DNA of 64,000 nt, taken from assembly GCF_041146795.1 (NCBI RefSeq), contig NC_135178.1:5214844-5278843 (forward strand), written 5' to 3'. Of the stretch, positions 8,360-20,600 are shown piece after piece. The notes below the pieces were generated by a model. The model was not told the origin of the DNA and did not search any database. It saw nothing but the letters and a program-made list of their open reading frames with translations. Position numbers and translations under genes: made by a program. The DNA is from Maylandia zebra. Taxonomy: Eukaryota > Chordata > Actinopteri > Cichliformes > Cichlidae. The first letter of the stretch is position 1; every line of letters starts with the position of its first letter.

Positions 8360-11300
8360 ATGCCAAGGAAAGGTCAAAGGTCACAGTCCCAGAAGCTTAG
8401 ATGGCAAAAGCAGAAGGAACAGGTAAATCTTTCTCAGACCGGTGAGCAGGTAAAGGTGTCTGTTACAAGTATTCCCAGTCCAGAAGTGCAGCTCAGCGTT
8501 CAGACAGCCGCAGTGTCTTATGCAGATGTGGTAAAGAGAGGTGTTTGCTCATCATCGGTGCCAAATGCTAAAGTACAGCAGGTAATCCAGACTGAACCCC
8601 AGCTAACTGTGCAAACGCAGCATGATGGAGAAGCTCCAGGACCGTCTCATGTACAGGTTACAAACAGTGAAAGTCGTCCACGAGTGAGTAGCATCTGTGC
8701 ATCCCGAAGCCAGGCCAATGCTAAGTATGGAAAGTACCGGAATCAGCAATGCATGGCGAACAGTTTGGTTTTCCTGTCATTCTTACACGAGGATGAATTT
8801 ATTACCAGAGCAGATCTCAACCGTGTGTTGGACAAAGGCCATGCCGTGTATTCAGATGCCAGAAAGAGGTTTGTGAACAGCGTGTTTCTAGCCTGTGATG
8901 AACTTCCCACTGTGATCATCAGCCGCAGACACGAGTATCAAGTCGACATGTCTCAGTTTGCTCTTTATGGCACATTTGACGGTACAGATCATCTTCCGAG
9001 CCTTGAACAGGGACTACAGTGTTTGGCTTCAGACATTTGCTATGCTTTGCTAGTCATGGGAGGAACAGTCATCGCAGTTTGCAGGCTGACTTCAGGTGAA
9101 TACGCATATTTTGATCCTCACCCACGTAAGTCTACAGGAATGCCATTGTCGCTAAGTGTAAGTGGTGGAACTGCAGTTATGTTAAAATTCACACGTCTTA
9201 ACGACATGATTGACAGGATCAAACGTTTGTACCGAATGTGTAGCATCGCACCAACCTGTACCTATGAGCTACAGCCTGTTGAGTTCCACAGTGAAAACGT
9301 TGCTGACCAAAGAAATGCTGATGAAAACAGACAAACAGCTACAACTGTTCCAGCACCAGCTTTAAATGAACCTAAATTTGAAACCCCCAAATCCACTGAG
9401 AAAACACAGAAAACTGTGGCCGACACTTTAGCTACTGAAGTGATGTCATCCAGAGTGGATTATTCAAATGAGCCAGCTGCTGAGCTGAACAATTCTGATT
9501 ATTTAGAAATAGAAACCTCTGCATCTTCTGTAAGAGACACTCAGGTAACAAAAGATTCTGTTCCTCTGAATGATTTAAACACTGCCTCCTGTTTAACTAT
9601 GACAACAGATGAACTCTCACATAAACTGTTGAAGCATAATAAACAGCAAAGGAGAAAGATTAGGAGACGACTGTTGGTCCAAGAAAAACTACCACAGAGA
9701 AGGGAAAATCAGAAAAAGAAAGAAAGACAGATGTACGCTTTTGATGAAAGCTTTAAGGCAAAGAAAAAAGATTCTAGCAGAAAGTCTCATGATCCTGATC
9801 ACAGACAGAAGAAGAGTGTGTACAAAAATAATCTGTGTAAACTCAATGCTACATATAGAGAGAAACAGAGAGAACATTTTAGAAAAATCTATAGAGATAG
9901 TGCTAAAATTAGAGAGAGAAAAAGAGAACGTGTCATAAGGATGTATAAAGAAGATTCTTCATTCAGAGAAAAGCAGAAGGAACGTATAACAAGAACATAT
10001 AGAGAATCTCCCATTTTTCGAGAAAAGCAGAAGGAACGTATGAGAAAAACATATAAAGAATCTTATAGACAATCTCCTATATTCAAAGAACAGCAGAAGG
10101 AACGTATAAGAAGAAATTACAGAACTTGTGCTGGATTCAGAGAGAAACATAAAGCTTACATGAGGTCACATGTTTCTAACCTATATAAAGAAAGTGTAGA
10201 ATTTAGACAGAAAAAAAAATGTTACATCACTAAACGTTATGGAGAAGAGAGACAATTTCAGCAGCAACACAAGGACAATATGAGAGAACGAATGAGAGTA
10301 AAATATTGGAACAGTATTTCTTTTAGACAGATGCATAATATCAGATGTGCAATGAAAATAAAAAGAAAATATCGTCAGATGCATCGACCAGCTGACAGTT
10401 TACAGTGTCATCCAGAGAACACTTTAATGAATGAGGCCATATCTCGTTTCAGATCCAACATTAAGTCAGCACCATCTTATGTTTGTACTGTTTGTCTAAA
10501 AGCTTCTTTTCCTAATCAGGTAAAAATCTGCAAAAGAGAAAATTACTCAAAACACCAAATTGTAGCTCAGCAGTGTCTAACTGGTAAATTTGTTCATGTG
10601 TGTGATGAAGCATGTCATGATCACTGCAGCTTTCCTGTTGAGAGAAAAAAGGAGTATATCTGTCACACGTGTCACAGTTCCCTCAAAAGTGGACGCATGC
10701 CAAGACTTGCTGCTGTCAACGGTTTAGAACTGCAGGATATTCCAGCTGAACTGTGCGATCTCAACATTCTGGAGAGACATCTGATTGCCAAATGCATACC
10801 ATTTGCTAAGATTATTCCACTTCCAAAGGGCAGACAGAGACTCATACGTGGTAATGTGGTGTGTGTACCATCTGAAGTCCAACAAACAGTTGACAGTTTA
10901 CCGAGGATCAGAAGCCAATCACAGATCATGAGGATAAAGCTGAAAAGACGACTGTGCTACAAAGGCCATCAGCTGTTCCAGACTGTCACCTGGTCTAAAC
11001 TCATTCAAGCCCTGCGTAAACTCAAACAAATTCATCCACAGTACACAGATATTATTATCAGAGATGATGCATTGCTTTGTGATCCAACGTTACCTGATGA
11101 TGACAGCAGTGATGAAGCCAGCATGGGAAGTGATGATTATGATGAAGCAGATTTAATGGAAATTGACAACTATGAAAAAGATGCCCTTTTGTGCGAAAGT
11201 GAGTCTGAAAGTGAACAAGCTATTAATATGCAATCCTGTGATGAACAACCAGAGGAACAAAATCCAGATGAACCAGAAAGTGATTTGAACAATGGAGGTT

Positions 11301-14300
11301 TTGCTCTAGAAAGTTGTCTGCAGCCTGTTGACATTTCAGAAGAGATTCTCTGTTTCACTGATAACACATATTGTGTGGCTCCTGCAGAAAGAAACAATCC
11401 TGTTAGCTTCTTCAGAACTCCTCATTTGGAAGCCATGGCATTTCCTGTGCAGTTTCCTACCGGTCAGAATACACTGGATGAAAAGAGACTTCTTAAACTC
11501 ACACCAAGTGCTTACTTCAAGTCAAGGCTTTTCAACATTGATGCAAGATTTGCTAAAGACACAAATTACCTGTTTTTCTCACAGTTTGTCACTGAAATAC
11601 ATTTGGCTAATTCCAGCATGACAATACAGCTAAGGAAAGGTAAAACTATGACCAAAGATGGACGCAAAATCACATCGGGAATGTTACAAAGTAAGACAGA
11701 AGTAGAGAAGCTGGTAAGAAATAAAGATGCAATCAGATTTATGCAGCCACTCAGAGGAACTCCAGCTTACTGGCAGAAAACTACCAAAGATTTATTCAGT
11801 ATGATTCGTCAAATAGGAACACCTCAGTTCTTTGTCACTTTCTCTGCTGCTGAGATGAGATGGCCTGAAGTGATTCAAGCAATAAAGAGACAGCAAGGTG
11901 AAGAGGTTGATTTTGAAGCCCTGGACTGGTCAGAAAAGTGTGAAATTCTAAGATCAAATCCAGTAACCACCATGCGAATGTTTGATAAACGTGTTGAGGC
12001 TTTGTTCAGAGATTTGCTTTTTTCTCCTGCACAGCCCCTTGGTGAGATCATTGATTACTTTTACAGAGTTGAGTTCCAGCACAGAGGTAGTCCGCATATA
12101 CACATGTTGCTGTGGATTCGAGAAAAGGTAGAAGCAGATGTGGATGATGACCAAACTGTCTGTGACTTTGTGGACAGATACATCTCAGCTCAACTCCCTG
12201 ATCCAGAAAAACAACCTGAACTGCACAAAAAAGTCTCTGAACTACAAAAGCACAGCAAGAACCACACAAAGACATGCTTTAAGAGTGTGAACTCTGGTTG
12301 TAGATTTGGGTTTCCAAAACCACCATCCACAAGAACAATGATTGTGAGACAGGATGAGGATTCAGACACTGAAGCTGCAAAAGCCAAACTCAGACCTTTG
12401 TTGAACCTGCTGAAGGAACCTGAAGCTGCTTCCCTCACCATAGAGCAGATTCTGTCACGATGCAACTTGACAATGAATGAGTATGAACAATGCCTCCAGA
12501 ACATAAACAAGAAAACAGCTCTGATTCTGAAACGTGACCCAAAGGACTGTTGGATCAACAATTACAACCCAGACCTGCTTGAAGCCTGGAACTCTAATTT
12601 AGATGTCTCATTCATTTTGAATGCCTATTCATGTGTAGAATACCTCTGTAAATATATAACAAAGAAAGAATCTGGCCTCTCTGAATACCTGAAGACAGTT
12701 ATCGATAACTCTGATAAGAACACCGTCAATGAATGTGATGAAATGAGAGCTGTGATGCAGGCTTACTCAAAAAAGAGAGAGATCAGCGCACAGGAGTGTG
12801 TGACTCGAGTCTGTGGCCTAAAAATGAAAAAATGTTCCCGCAGTGTTGTATTTGTACCAACAGATGATAACCCAGTAAAAATGAGTCGGCCCATGAGCTT
12901 CCTGGAAAGCACAACACATGACAGTTGTAATATTTGGATGACAAGTTTGAGTGATAAATACAAATGCAGACCTGAGACCCCAGAATATGAGGAAATGTCG
13001 CTGGCTGATTTTGCTGCCCTGTGCCGGTTGGTGAGTGGTCCAAATGAAGGAAAAGATGTGCTTCCTCTTCTAAACCAGCTTGGATTTGTACAAAGGCGAA
13101 AGAATGATAAACCAGCTATAATCAGATATTACCACTGTTCACAGGAAAAAGATCCTGAGCAATATTATGGTCGACTGTTGAGACTTTACCTTCCACACAG
13201 ATCAGAGCAGGAACTGAAACCACAATGTTTCCAAACCTATCAGTCCTTCTACAACTCGGGTTTTGTGCGACTTCCATGTTCAGACCACAGTGAGTCTGTG
13301 AAACGGATTGTGAAAAGAAATAAAGACAAGTATGAGAAGAACTCTGAGGATATTGAGAGTGCACTGGAAGAGTTTGAACAAAATAGGGATGTTGTGATCG
13401 ATGAATGGTGTAATCTTGCTCCTGAATCTGAAGTTGTGAGGCTGCAATGTGATGAGAATCTTCCTGAGAGACATTCTGATGATGAGAACGAACAGGAGAA
13501 TGTCCCTGACTACAGTCGTCAGTCTGATGCTGTAACAGAGATCAGAGCCATCAGAGAACAACCTGCAGTAGATCCAGCCGTGGTACGTGTAATGTATCAG
13601 AATCTGAACCAGAAGCAGGCCTGCGTGTTCTATACTATAAGAGACTGGTGTATTCAGCGAGTTTGTGGTTTGAACCCAGATCCATTTTTCTTCTATATCA
13701 ACGGTGGTGCAGGAACTGGAAAGTCACATCTGATTAAATGTATTCACTCTGAAGCATCAAAGATCCTGAGCAGACTGCCTGCTAATGCAGAAGAAGCTGA
13801 CATATCAAATCCAACTGTTTTACTGACTTCATTTACCGGGACAGCAGCTTTTTCTATCAATGGCTCTACATTACATTCTCTACTGAAACTACCCAGGAGT
13901 CTGAAACCACCCATTCAAGGACTTGGTAACCAACTGGATGAAGTCAGATCTGAGCTGATGAATGTAGAAATTATTGTTATTGATGAGATTTCAATGGTTT
14001 CAAAACCCCTTTTTGCCTATGTGGATGCAAGACTGAAACAAATCAAAGGCACTCAGAGACCTTTTGGTGGAATGTCAGTTTTAGCTGTTGGAGATTTTTA
14101 CCAGCTGCCACCAGTGCGACAGTCTAAACCTCTCTGCGTTTACGATCCAGAACAGATTGACCTATGGCAGGAACATTTTCAGATGATCACTCTAACCGAG
14201 ATCATGCGTCAGAAAGATGATGTGGCCTTTGCAGAGATGCTGAACAGGATTAGAGTGAAAGAAAAGACGGATGAGCTTTCTCAGTGCGACAGAGATTTGT

Positions 14301-15736
14301 TGTCACAGGCTGTGACTGCACCAGAAGAATGTCCAACTGAGGTCTTACACATTTATGCCACCAACAAGAATGTGGAATCCCACAACACAGATACCCTGAA
14401 GAAGCTTCATTCAAACATCATAATCATCAATGCAGACGATTTCCAGAAGGATAAACGTACAGGCAGAATGGAACGAAGAGACAAACCATTTACAGGTGGG
14501 AGAAATGATTTACCTGACACTCTGAATGTTGCTGAAGGAGCTCGAGTCATGCTGACCAGAAACTTGGACACACTAAACGGTTTGGTCAACGGTGCTTTTG
14601 GTATACTGGTAAAGGTGGTGAGATCTGAAAATGATGGACACATAATTAAACTGGGGCTCAGGATGGACAACCGGCAGCCTATGAGACACAACCGCAGTGC
14701 TAATGCAGCTTCTGATGATCTGGTTTACATTGAGAGAGCAGAGGAGAGTCTGAAGTTTAAAGGAGCGGTACGCAGACAGTTTCCTGTAAAGCTAGCATTC
14801 GCTTGCACAATTCACAAAACTCAGGGTCTTACAACACAGACAGCTGTAGTTTCAATGAAGAACATTTTTGAACCAGGTATGGCTTATGTTGCTCTCAGCA
14901 GGGTGACGTCTCTCAGTGGACTCTATTTGCAGGACTTGGATGAGAAAAAGATTTACTCCAATCCCGAGGTAACTGCAGCGCTCCAAACCATGAGACAAGC
15001 CAGTGTTGAGGAAATGATGCCTCTTCTTCAGGTCAGAGAAACAGCCAGCAGACTTGACACTCTTACACTGATCCATCACAATACGGAGGGTTTGCCATCT
15101 CACATCAGTGACATCAAGAGTCATCATGAAATGTGTTTAGCAGATGTTTTGTGTCTCACAGAGTCTCACCTCCAAGGCTCCTTTGTTGCAGACAGTCTTC
15201 ATTTGGACGGCTACACCATGTTCAAACGCAACAGACATGTGTCCTACACAAACTTTCCTCACATGGCCAGCAGAAGTGGTGGTGGAGTTGTTGTGTATTT
15301 GAGGAATCATTTTCAGGTTCAGGTAAAACAGTATCTGCATAATGTCACTGATCTTGAGTTTTTAGTGTTGAAGGTTCAGGCTCCATTCCCTGCACTCATT
15401 GCTGTTGTGTACAGACCCCCTGACTACAGTTTGACACCATTCATGCAAAACCTGGTAAGTCTTTTAGATTCCCTTGAAATAATGGACTGTCACCCAATCA
15501 TTGTGTGTGGAGATTTTAATGAGAACCAGTTGCAGAGTGGAAGAAAACAGATTCTGGAGCAGTTTCAGTCGAGAGGGTATTCACAGCTGATCACTTCTGC
15601 CACTACAGACAAGAACACCCTGCTTGACCTCATTTTTATTTCTCAGCCAGATCAATGTCTCCATTCCGGTGTTCTGAGATCATACTACAGTTACCACAAC
15701 CCTGTGTTTTGTGTCCTGTCCTCGAGCCAATCATGA
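8360..15736 (+). CDS. Helentron transposase: protease-like, Rep (HUH), PIF1 helicase, EEP endonuclease (copy A)
   Basis: Intact 2,458-residue Helitron2 protein, expected to nick and unwind DNA for rolling-circle transposition in the nucleus. The first ATG in frame is at 8360 (A at -3); an upstream in-frame TTG adds only five codons. Domains in order: C76-like cysteine protease (C131 in QCMANS, D252-P-H254); Lys/Arg-rich repeats of about 18 residues (~490-680); Cys-rich DUF6570-like region (~700-850, [12 protein letters not shown]); acidic stretch (~910-975); Rep with H1246-I-H1248 and Y1428/Y1432 (YLCKY); PIF1/RecD helicase with Walker A GGAGTGKS (K1788), Walker B D1875-E1876, [16 protein letters not shown] and YVALSRV; EEP endonuclease from ~2235 with NTEGL, GDFNE (D2385) and SYH at 2444-2446, where the usual motif is SDH. 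The EEP domain marks it as Helentron, not canonical Helitron. Regulation is probably through the spliced leader upstream. Domain identity is known-family recognition; activity is inferred. Confidence 0.95.
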   Translation: MPRKGQRSQSQKLRWQKQKEQVNLSQTGEQVKVSVTSIPSPEVQLSVQTAAVSYADVVKRGVCSSSVPNAKVQQVIQTEPQLTVQTQHDGEAPGPSHVQVTNSESRPRVSSICASRSQANAKYGKYRNQQCMANSLVFLSFLHEDEFITRADLNRVLDKGHAVYSDARKRFVNSVFLACDELPTVIISRRHEYQVDMSQFALYGTFDGTDHLPSLEQGLQCLASDICYALLVMGGTVIAVCRLTSGEYAYFDPHPRKSTGMPLSLSVSGGTAVMLKFTRLNDMIDRIKRLYRMCSIAPTCTYELQPVEFHSENVADQRNADENRQTATTVPAPALNEPKFETPKSTEKTQKTVADTLATEVMSSRVDYSNEPAAELNNSDYLEIETSASSVRDTQVTKDSVPLNDLNTASCLTMTTDELSHKLLKHNKQQRRKIRRRLLVQEKLPQRRENQKKKERQMYAFDESFKAKKKDSSRKSHDPDHRQKKSVYKNNLCKLNATYREKQREHFRKIYRDSAKIRERKRERVIRMYKEDSSFREKQKERITRTYRESPIFREKQKERMRKTYKESYRQSPIFKEQQKERIRRNYRTCAGFREKHKAYMRSHVSNLYKESVEFRQKKKCYITKRYGEERQFQQQHKDNMRERMRVKYWNSISFRQMHNIRCAMKIKRKYRQMHRPADSLQCHPENTLMNEAISRFRSNIKSAPSYVCTVCLKASFPNQVKICKRENYSKHQIVAQQCLTGKFVHVCDEACHDHCSFPVERKKEYICHTCHSSLKSGRMPRLAAVNGLELQDIPAELCDLNILERHLIAKCIPFAKIIPLPKGRQRLIRGNVVCVPSEVQQTVDSLPRIRSQSQIMRIKLKRRLCYKGHQLFQTVTWSKLIQALRKLKQIHPQYTDIIIRDDALLCDPTLPDDDSSDEASMGSDDYDEADLMEIDNYEKDALLCESESESEQAINMQSCDEQPEEQNPDEPESDLNNGGFALESCLQPVDISEEILCFTDNTYCVAPAERNNPVSFFRTPHLEAMAFPVQFPTGQNTLDEKRLLKLTPSAYFKSRLFNIDARFAKDTNYLFFSQFVTEIHLANSSMTIQLRKGKTMTKDGRKITSGMLQSKTEVEKLVRNKDAIRFMQPLRGTPAYWQKTTKDLFSMIRQIGTPQFFVTFSAAEMRWPEVIQAIKRQQGEEVDFEALDWSEKCEILRSNPVTTMRMFDKRVEALFRDLLFSPAQPLGEIIDYFYRVEFQHRGSPHIHMLLWIREKVEADVDDDQTVCDFVDRYISAQLPDPEKQPELHKKVSELQKHSKNHTKTCFKSVNSGCRFGFPKPPSTRTMIVRQDEDSDTEAAKAKLRPLLNLLKEPEAASLTIEQILSRCNLTMNEYEQCLQNINKKTALILKRDPKDCWINNYNPDLLEAWNSNLDVSFILNAYSCVEYLCKYITKKESGLSEYLKTVIDNSDKNTVNECDEMRAVMQAYSKKREISAQECVTRVCGLKMKKCSRSVVFVPTDDNPVKMSRPMSFLESTTHDSCNIWMTSLSDKYKCRPETPEYEEMSLADFAALCRLVSGPNEGKDVLPLLNQLGFVQRRKNDKPAIIRYYHCSQEKDPEQYYGRLLRLYLPHRSEQELKPQCFQTYQSFYNSGFVRLPCSDHSESVKRIVKRNKDKYEKNSEDIESALEEFEQNRDVVIDEWCNLAPESEVVRLQCDENLPERHSDDENEQENVPDYSRQSDAVTEIRAIREQPAVDPAVVRVMYQNLNQKQACVFYTIRDWCIQRVCGLNPDPFFFYINGGAGTGKSHLIKCIHSEASKILSRLPANAEEADISNPTVLLTSFTGTAAFSINGSTLHSLLKLPRSLKPPIQGLGNQLDEVRSELMNVEIIVIDEISMVSKPLFAYVDARLKQIKGTQRPFGGMSVLAVGDFYQLPPVRQSKPLCVYDPEQIDLWQEHFQMITLTEIMRQKDDVAFAEMLNRIRVKEKTDELSQCDRDLLSQAVTAPEECPTEVLHIYATNKNVESHNTDTLKKLHSNIIIINADDFQKDKRTGRMERRDKPFTGGRNDLPDTLNVAEGARVMLTRNLDTLNGLVNGAFGILVKVVRSENDGHIIKLGLRMDNRQPMRHNRSANAASDDLVYIERAEESLKFKGAVRRQFPVKLAFACTIHKTQGLTTQTAVVSMKNIFEPGMAYVALSRVTSLSGLYLQDLDEKKIYSNPEVTAALQTMRQASVEEMMPLLQVRETASRLDTLTLIHHNTEGLPSHISDIKSHHEMCLADVLCLTESHLQGSFVADSLHLDGYTMFKRNRHVSYTNFPHMASRSGGGVVVYLRNHFQVQVKQYLHNVTDLEFLVLKVQAPFPALIAVVYRPPDYSLTPFMQNLVSLLDSLEIMDCHPIIVCGDFNENQLQSGRKQILEQFQSRGYSQLITSATTDKNTLLDLIFISQPDQCLHSGVLRSYYSYHNPVFCVLSSSQS

Positions 15737-16433
15737 AGTCGTCTGGTGAGTTTTGAAACAATTACAGATCATGTTTGTTACAGAGTTTACTGATTGTAGA
15801 GTATGAAAAATATTTTTCATTGGAAAAAATTGTCTTCCCTACTCTGTCTGTAAGAAGACCCTTTCTTATTGCAATGTTATTAATCATGTCACCAAATCAT
15901 GGCTGTACTTCATGCAGAGCCGGGAGATCTGCTTTCTGTTATCATGCACCTCAGATCTGAAATATACTGCATTAAACGGACATAATTTATTTTTTATTCT
16001 CATGTTTTAAATGACTAAATCTACTTATACATTTTTTCATGGATGTTAATTGTCATCTCCTTTTTTGATACTTTTTTTACTCTGACGTATGTATCTCAAC
16101 AAACGAGATCTTCCCCTCCAAGATGCTTTCAAATATGAAATAGTAAATAAATAAATCACAGATAAATGCAGGTATTTATTATGGGTCACATGAATAAATA
16201 CAGACAATTATATTTTCTTGATTATAGTAAATTTTGTAGAATCAAATGTTTTTTGGATGAATGAGGTTTTGCTTATCATGTTTTACAGGTAAAAAATGTT
16301 AAAAGTTTTAAACTATCTTTAGGCTACCAGAGATGTCTATAATTATACATTATGTAGAGAAAAACATTTTCACAGCTTACAGAATTTGTATAAAAACTGA
16401 TTTAGAAGAACATGGAAAGTTTCTGCATCAATT
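15737..16433 (+). other. 3' sequence after the transposase, predicted intron from 15746, nothing else seen
   Basis: Nine bases after the stop lies a donor GTGAGT at 15746. The region is AT-rich with no coding domain. It is nearly identical in copy B. Confidence 0.45.
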
Positions 16434-16493
16434 TTCTGACTTGGCCTTTATCCGGGTGGGTTTGGGTTTGGGTGGATAAAGGCCAAGTCAGAA
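16434..16493. other. 20-bp hairpin with G-quadruplex loop, copy A
   Basis: Perfect inverted repeat arms at 16434-16453 and 16474-16493 (core CTTGGCCTTTATCC). The loop is almost entirely GGGTGGGTTTGGGTTTGGG, four G3 tracts on the plus strand. It is followed at once by two more hairpins. Likely roles are replication pausing, termination or RNA 3' processing, all inferred. It is identical in copy B. Confidence 0.9.
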
Positions 16494-16500
16494 TTCTCTG

Positions 16501-16574
16501 AGCAGCTGGAAAAAGCTGCTAATAAACAAAGACATCAGAAAGCGGGGGCTTTAGGTGTAGCCCCCGCTTTCTGA
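16501..16574. other. Two further strong hairpins, copy A
   Basis: The first is AGCAGCT/AGCTGCT at 16501-16520. The second is a perfect 16-bp stem at 16535-16550 and 16559-16574 with the GC-rich core AAGCGGGGGCT and an 8-nt loop. The stem is far more stable than expected in this AT-rich setting. It is identical in copy B. Confidence 0.9.
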
Positions 16575-16640
16575 CGCACTAATTAGATTTAGTAACTGAC
16601 ACCCCATACCAGCATTATATAGACACTTGGGGGCTGAGAT

Positions 16641-16665
16641 GGGTGGGTGGGGAGGGGGGGGGGGT
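16641..16665 (+). repeat. G-rich tract with quadruplex potential, copy A
   Basis: GGGTGGGTGGGGA followed by a G homopolymer. The homopolymer is longer in copy B, as expected for a slippage-prone tract. Confidence 0.85.
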
Positions 16666-16708
16666 GGTGTTAAAAGCACTTTATGTTTTGTAGATGTATT
16701 TTTTTCAG

Positions 16709-17865
16709 ACAGGGCACACACAGTCCTGTTTCCTTTGTGGGAAAACCTTCAAACTTCACCATCCTCAGCTGAAACAACAACATCTTAACACCATCTTCAT
16801 GAACTGCTGAGCCAAACCTGATCCATCAGTGCTGGACTGCACAGATAACTACATGCCACACAGAGACTGCTGTTTTATGAACTGCCATACCAGTATGTCT
16901 TCAATGGAGAAGATGACACACCCATCACCTGACTTCCTGCCTGATCTGGAGACCATCATGATGCTGCCACACTACACACCTCTGAGACCATGAATGATGA
17001 CTCCTACTGAGGAAACTGTATTTCCTGTCAGAGATGCTCAGTGATCCTCAGAGCAGAGAGAGGTATGATTCTTTATCTTTGATAAAAAATGTCAGTGTTT
17101 TTAATTCAATTAATTAATTAAAATCCTGTTTAGTGCATAAATAATTCCACACTCAAATGATTATACTTGTTGACACTTTTTGAGTTTTAATTCACATTAT
17201 GGATTACAAATCTATGCTTTTTCTACTCTGTCTCTCTGTGCAGGTATTGCTGTCTTCTGAGTTCTTCAGTGTCCCAACTGAGACATTCAAACCTCATTGC
17301 AGAGCTCATGTCTTTCCTCACCATCATGTGAGTGTGAGATTGCTCTGGATTCTGGTTATGTGGCCTGCAGCACCTATAAGGTATTTCAACATTGTTCATT
17401 GCATAACTTATTTGTAGTTTTTAGGCCTTAACACAAATAAAATGTTCCTTTTTCTGTATTTTTTAGAACAAGCTCGTCCAGTGTGCCTGCATTCCAGCTT
17501 CTTAGACTCTACTCAAGTGGACAGAGTATCAGTGTTTGGCCACTCTTACAGACACCGACTTCTGTCAACTCACTGCTACTGATCAGGCACCTGACTCCAG
17601 GAAGACAGAGGGCTGCAAGCCTGTCATTGTTTCCAGTGTGGCTTTGTATTCTTGGGGTAGCATCAGATTTTTCCCACAAATATTCAAAGGTAACACTTAT
17701 TTTAAGCGTAGTTATTAAGTCAAAAGTCTTCCCTTGTGTTAATTTTATTTTTTTTATTTGTTTTTGTTTTCTTTTAGATTTATGTGCAGTGATCGGATGT
17801 GGTGGAGCTTTGTTAACTGTGTGGAAAACATCTGTTTGTGATGATATTTACAATGAGGCTTTAAG
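16709..17865 (+). pseudogene. Four predicted downstream exons, first with a zinc-finger-like motif (copy A)
   Basis: Splice-consensus exons can be drawn at 16709-17062 (TTTTTTCAG / GTATGA), 17244-17380 (GTGCAG / GTATTT), 17467-17689 (TTTTAG / GTAACA) and 17778-17865 (CTTTTAG / GTGACA). The first reads CFLCGKTFKLHHPQLKQQH, which resembles an incomplete C2H2 finger, and then stops. It is in phase with the transposase exon if 15745 is spliced to 16709, but lies after the transposase stop codon. The other exons have no recognised domain and no frame open through all of them. They could be 3' UTR exons or a captured, decayed gene. An older inverted copy of the last two lies at 890-1641. The exon model rests only on splice motifs and its conservation in copy B. 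Confidence 0.4.
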
Positions 17866-18523
17866 GTGACAGTTTCCATGTAATTTCAATCCTTTTACTA
17901 AGCAAAAACATGTTTGCAATTAACATATTTTTTTCAGTTTTGTCTTTTGGATTTATGGTTAACATTCCTCTGTGACAGCAAATACTAAACTGGTCCAAGT
18001 AACCAGCATATCATTGGTCAAAGGCAAAAAGGACCACATGTCACGCTAGCAATGAATTATTGACTGTGTTTGTGTCATCAGATTTAACTAACAATATCAG
18101 ACATATGAAACTGAACTCTGGATTAATGTGCAGATTTTTTTTGTGTTTTTTTTATTGTTGAATAATTATTTTGTAGAACAAACCCAATCTATTTACCCAA
18201 ACAATGTAACTTGTTTGGGTAAATAGTGGATTAATATATCTAAGTCTATAAGTATAGCAAGCTGAATTCATACAGACACACAGCTCTAAATCCTGGATTG
18301 TAGGATGTACAAAAATGATCATGTGATTATTATGGACATTTAAATAACTATATCTATTGAACCATTACATGTATTCTTTTTAGAAATTACACAATCTAAA
18401 AATGTGCAAAAAGAAAGTGTTTAAGAGAATAAATAATGTGTGTTTGTATGAATCCTGCCTTAGTATGGGGTGTCAGTAACTACATTAGTATAGAGTAGGT
18501 CTAACAGTGGTTTTCCACATCTG
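17866..18523 (+). other. Tail sequence between last predicted exon and MITE, no gene seen
   Basis: AT-rich. It contains the inverted word pair CTATTTACCCAAACAA / TTGTTTGGGTAAATAG (about 18189-18226), a further hairpin. Most of it recurs inverted at 890-1641. Confidence 0.5.
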
Positions 18524-18529
18524 CTCTAA

Positions 18530-18851
<322 letters not shown>

Positions 18852-18859
18852 CTGTAATA

Positions 18860-20492
18860 TATATAGATAATGGGTCAGACATATAAAGTCATTTTGAAAA
18901 GTTCATAAAGGTCACATCCATTTATATGTGTTCCTCTTTATCATTTTATATCAGGTCACACAGCTGACTTGAGTTTTGATCAGAGTAGAACCATAACATT
19001 CATGCTAATGGTTCTACTGTTTACAGTTACTTTATGATGGATTTCAGCCTGGTCACAGCACTATGTGAAAAGATGTTAGAGGTAAAGTTAAGCCAATTAA
19101 TACCTCATCATAAGTCACTCTCTAACGCAAAGCAGTGATTATTTTTCACTGTAATTTATTCCACAACGATGTTCTTTATTTGATCCTTGTTTCTTTAAAT
19201 ATGCAAATCGATTGTTCAGCTGTGTGACTCTCCACACCTCAAATATATCACAATGTGGACTTCATTTTGACAGTATTTTGTAGATTGGTACCATATTTAT
19301 CATCAAATCAGGAAACTGTAAACTAATTGAAAAAATTAAGCTTATGAAAATTTTAATGTGGCATAGGAACATGTTGTTTATCCTTGCCAAATGGTATTTA
19401 CACAAAACTCCAGCAAATCAGAGGATATATTTTTGTCTCTCACTTGCTATATATGTGTATATTTTTGCAGTTAATAGCCTATCATGTGTCTGCGCATCTT
19501 AGGGCCATAAACATAAACATGGCAAACAAGGATATGTTCACAATTCCAACAGATGCTTCAATTGTTTGTATAGATTTTAGATCAATTTGATTTGCATTTT
19601 CTATTAATATTTTTCTGTTTGTCCCAAATGGTATTTTTATTTCTTTATGCCATTATTGTAATCATTGGAAACAACTGAGTAAATATTTTGTATCATATGT
19701 TTCTAAAAATATTTGAATGTTCTACTTTTCTACTACTGGTTTTCTACTTTCTAAACTTTCTGCCACTTTTTGGCATTTCAATAACATTATTTTTGGGTGT
19801 TTTAATCTCTGACCGCAGCATCTTGTGCATTTATTACCTAAATGTTGTTTGTGTGGGTCTTGCCTTTGTTATGTTTTTTTGCCATTTTTAGATTTCACCA
19901 GCTGTGCAAACTCGCAATTTTTCCTTGGTTTTGTTCCACATTAGTTTATCTGCCGGCACGTTTTCTTCCTTTTCTAATGTTTTTGGTAATTTTTCACAGT
20001 TAAACAAGTAACTTTGAGGTTACTTCAGCATTTTCAGCTGTTATCTGTTGACAGTTTTGCCTAATTATTACATTTCTGCAAATTTCTAGCAGTTCTGATA
20101 AGTTGTAATATTTCTGCCAAGTTTTTAATTTTCTACTAAATTATATTATTTCTGCTAGGTTACACTACTTTTGTTTGTTATGTTATGTTAAGTTATGTTA
20201 TTCTAAATTATTGCATTTCTGCTAAGTTATTACATTTTTCTTAACTTGATATTGTTCTGCAAAGTTATTAAAATTTCAGCAACTTTTTAAACACTGACTT
20301 TGATTTCTTCAGCTTCTTCAGCTATTTTCAACTATTTTCAGCAGACAGCTTCAGCTTTACAGTTTCCTCTAAGTGATTGCAGTTCTGCTAAGTTATTACA
20401 TTTTAGCAAAGTTCTTTTGCTTCTGCAAAGTTTTTACAATTTCTGCAACTTTTCAGCTTTTTCAGCTACTTTTTGCAGACAGCTTCAGCTTT
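18860..20492 (+). repeat. AT-rich subterminal 3' region of giant A, no gene seen
   Basis: Low-complexity T-rich sequence passing into TTTCTGCTAAGTTAT-type repeats. From about 20340 it holds two successive versions of the AGACAGCTTCAGCTTTA block that precedes the right terminus. Short open frames are not supported by any domain. Confidence 0.6.
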
Positions 20493-20537
20493 AAGCATCC
20501 ACACTGCATTTTCGCAGGAAATGCAAATTTTTCTAGT
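20493..20537 (+). other. Right terminus (RTS) of giant A
   Basis: AAGCATCCACACT, then hairpin GCATTT(20506-20511)/AAATGC(20519-20524), then AAATTTTTCTAGT. The ATCCACAC word is inverted relative to the left end. The hairpin plus CTAGT fits a rolling-circle terminator. Confidence 0.85.
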
Positions 20538-20549
20538 TATTATTATTAT

Positions 20550-20599
20550 TGTGTGGATGCTTTAAGCATCCACACTATTGAGTTCCTGTTTCTCTTTAT
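20550..20599 (+). other. Left terminus (LTS) of giant B, severed from its body
   Basis: T plus the 25-bp palindrome (20551-20575; GTGTGGATGCTT/AAGCATCCACAC), then ACTATTGAGTTCCTG up to CTCTTTAT. The sequence that should follow (TCTTTATTATTATTC) resumes at 31324 after a 10.7-kb insert. The intact order can be seen in the element starting at 62927. The 12 bp before it, TATTATTATTAT, separate it from giant A. Confidence 0.8.
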
Positions 20600-20600
20600 T

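Noticed and set aside
8360-9300. Viral origin of the gene because of the tegument-type protease
   Set aside because: The rest of the protein is a standard Helentron. A shared protease fold alone does not show a viral source.
12190-12561. Long antisense frames across both transposase genes
   Set aside because: Shadows of a highly biased coding strand; none shows a domain, and they follow the sense frame in both copies.
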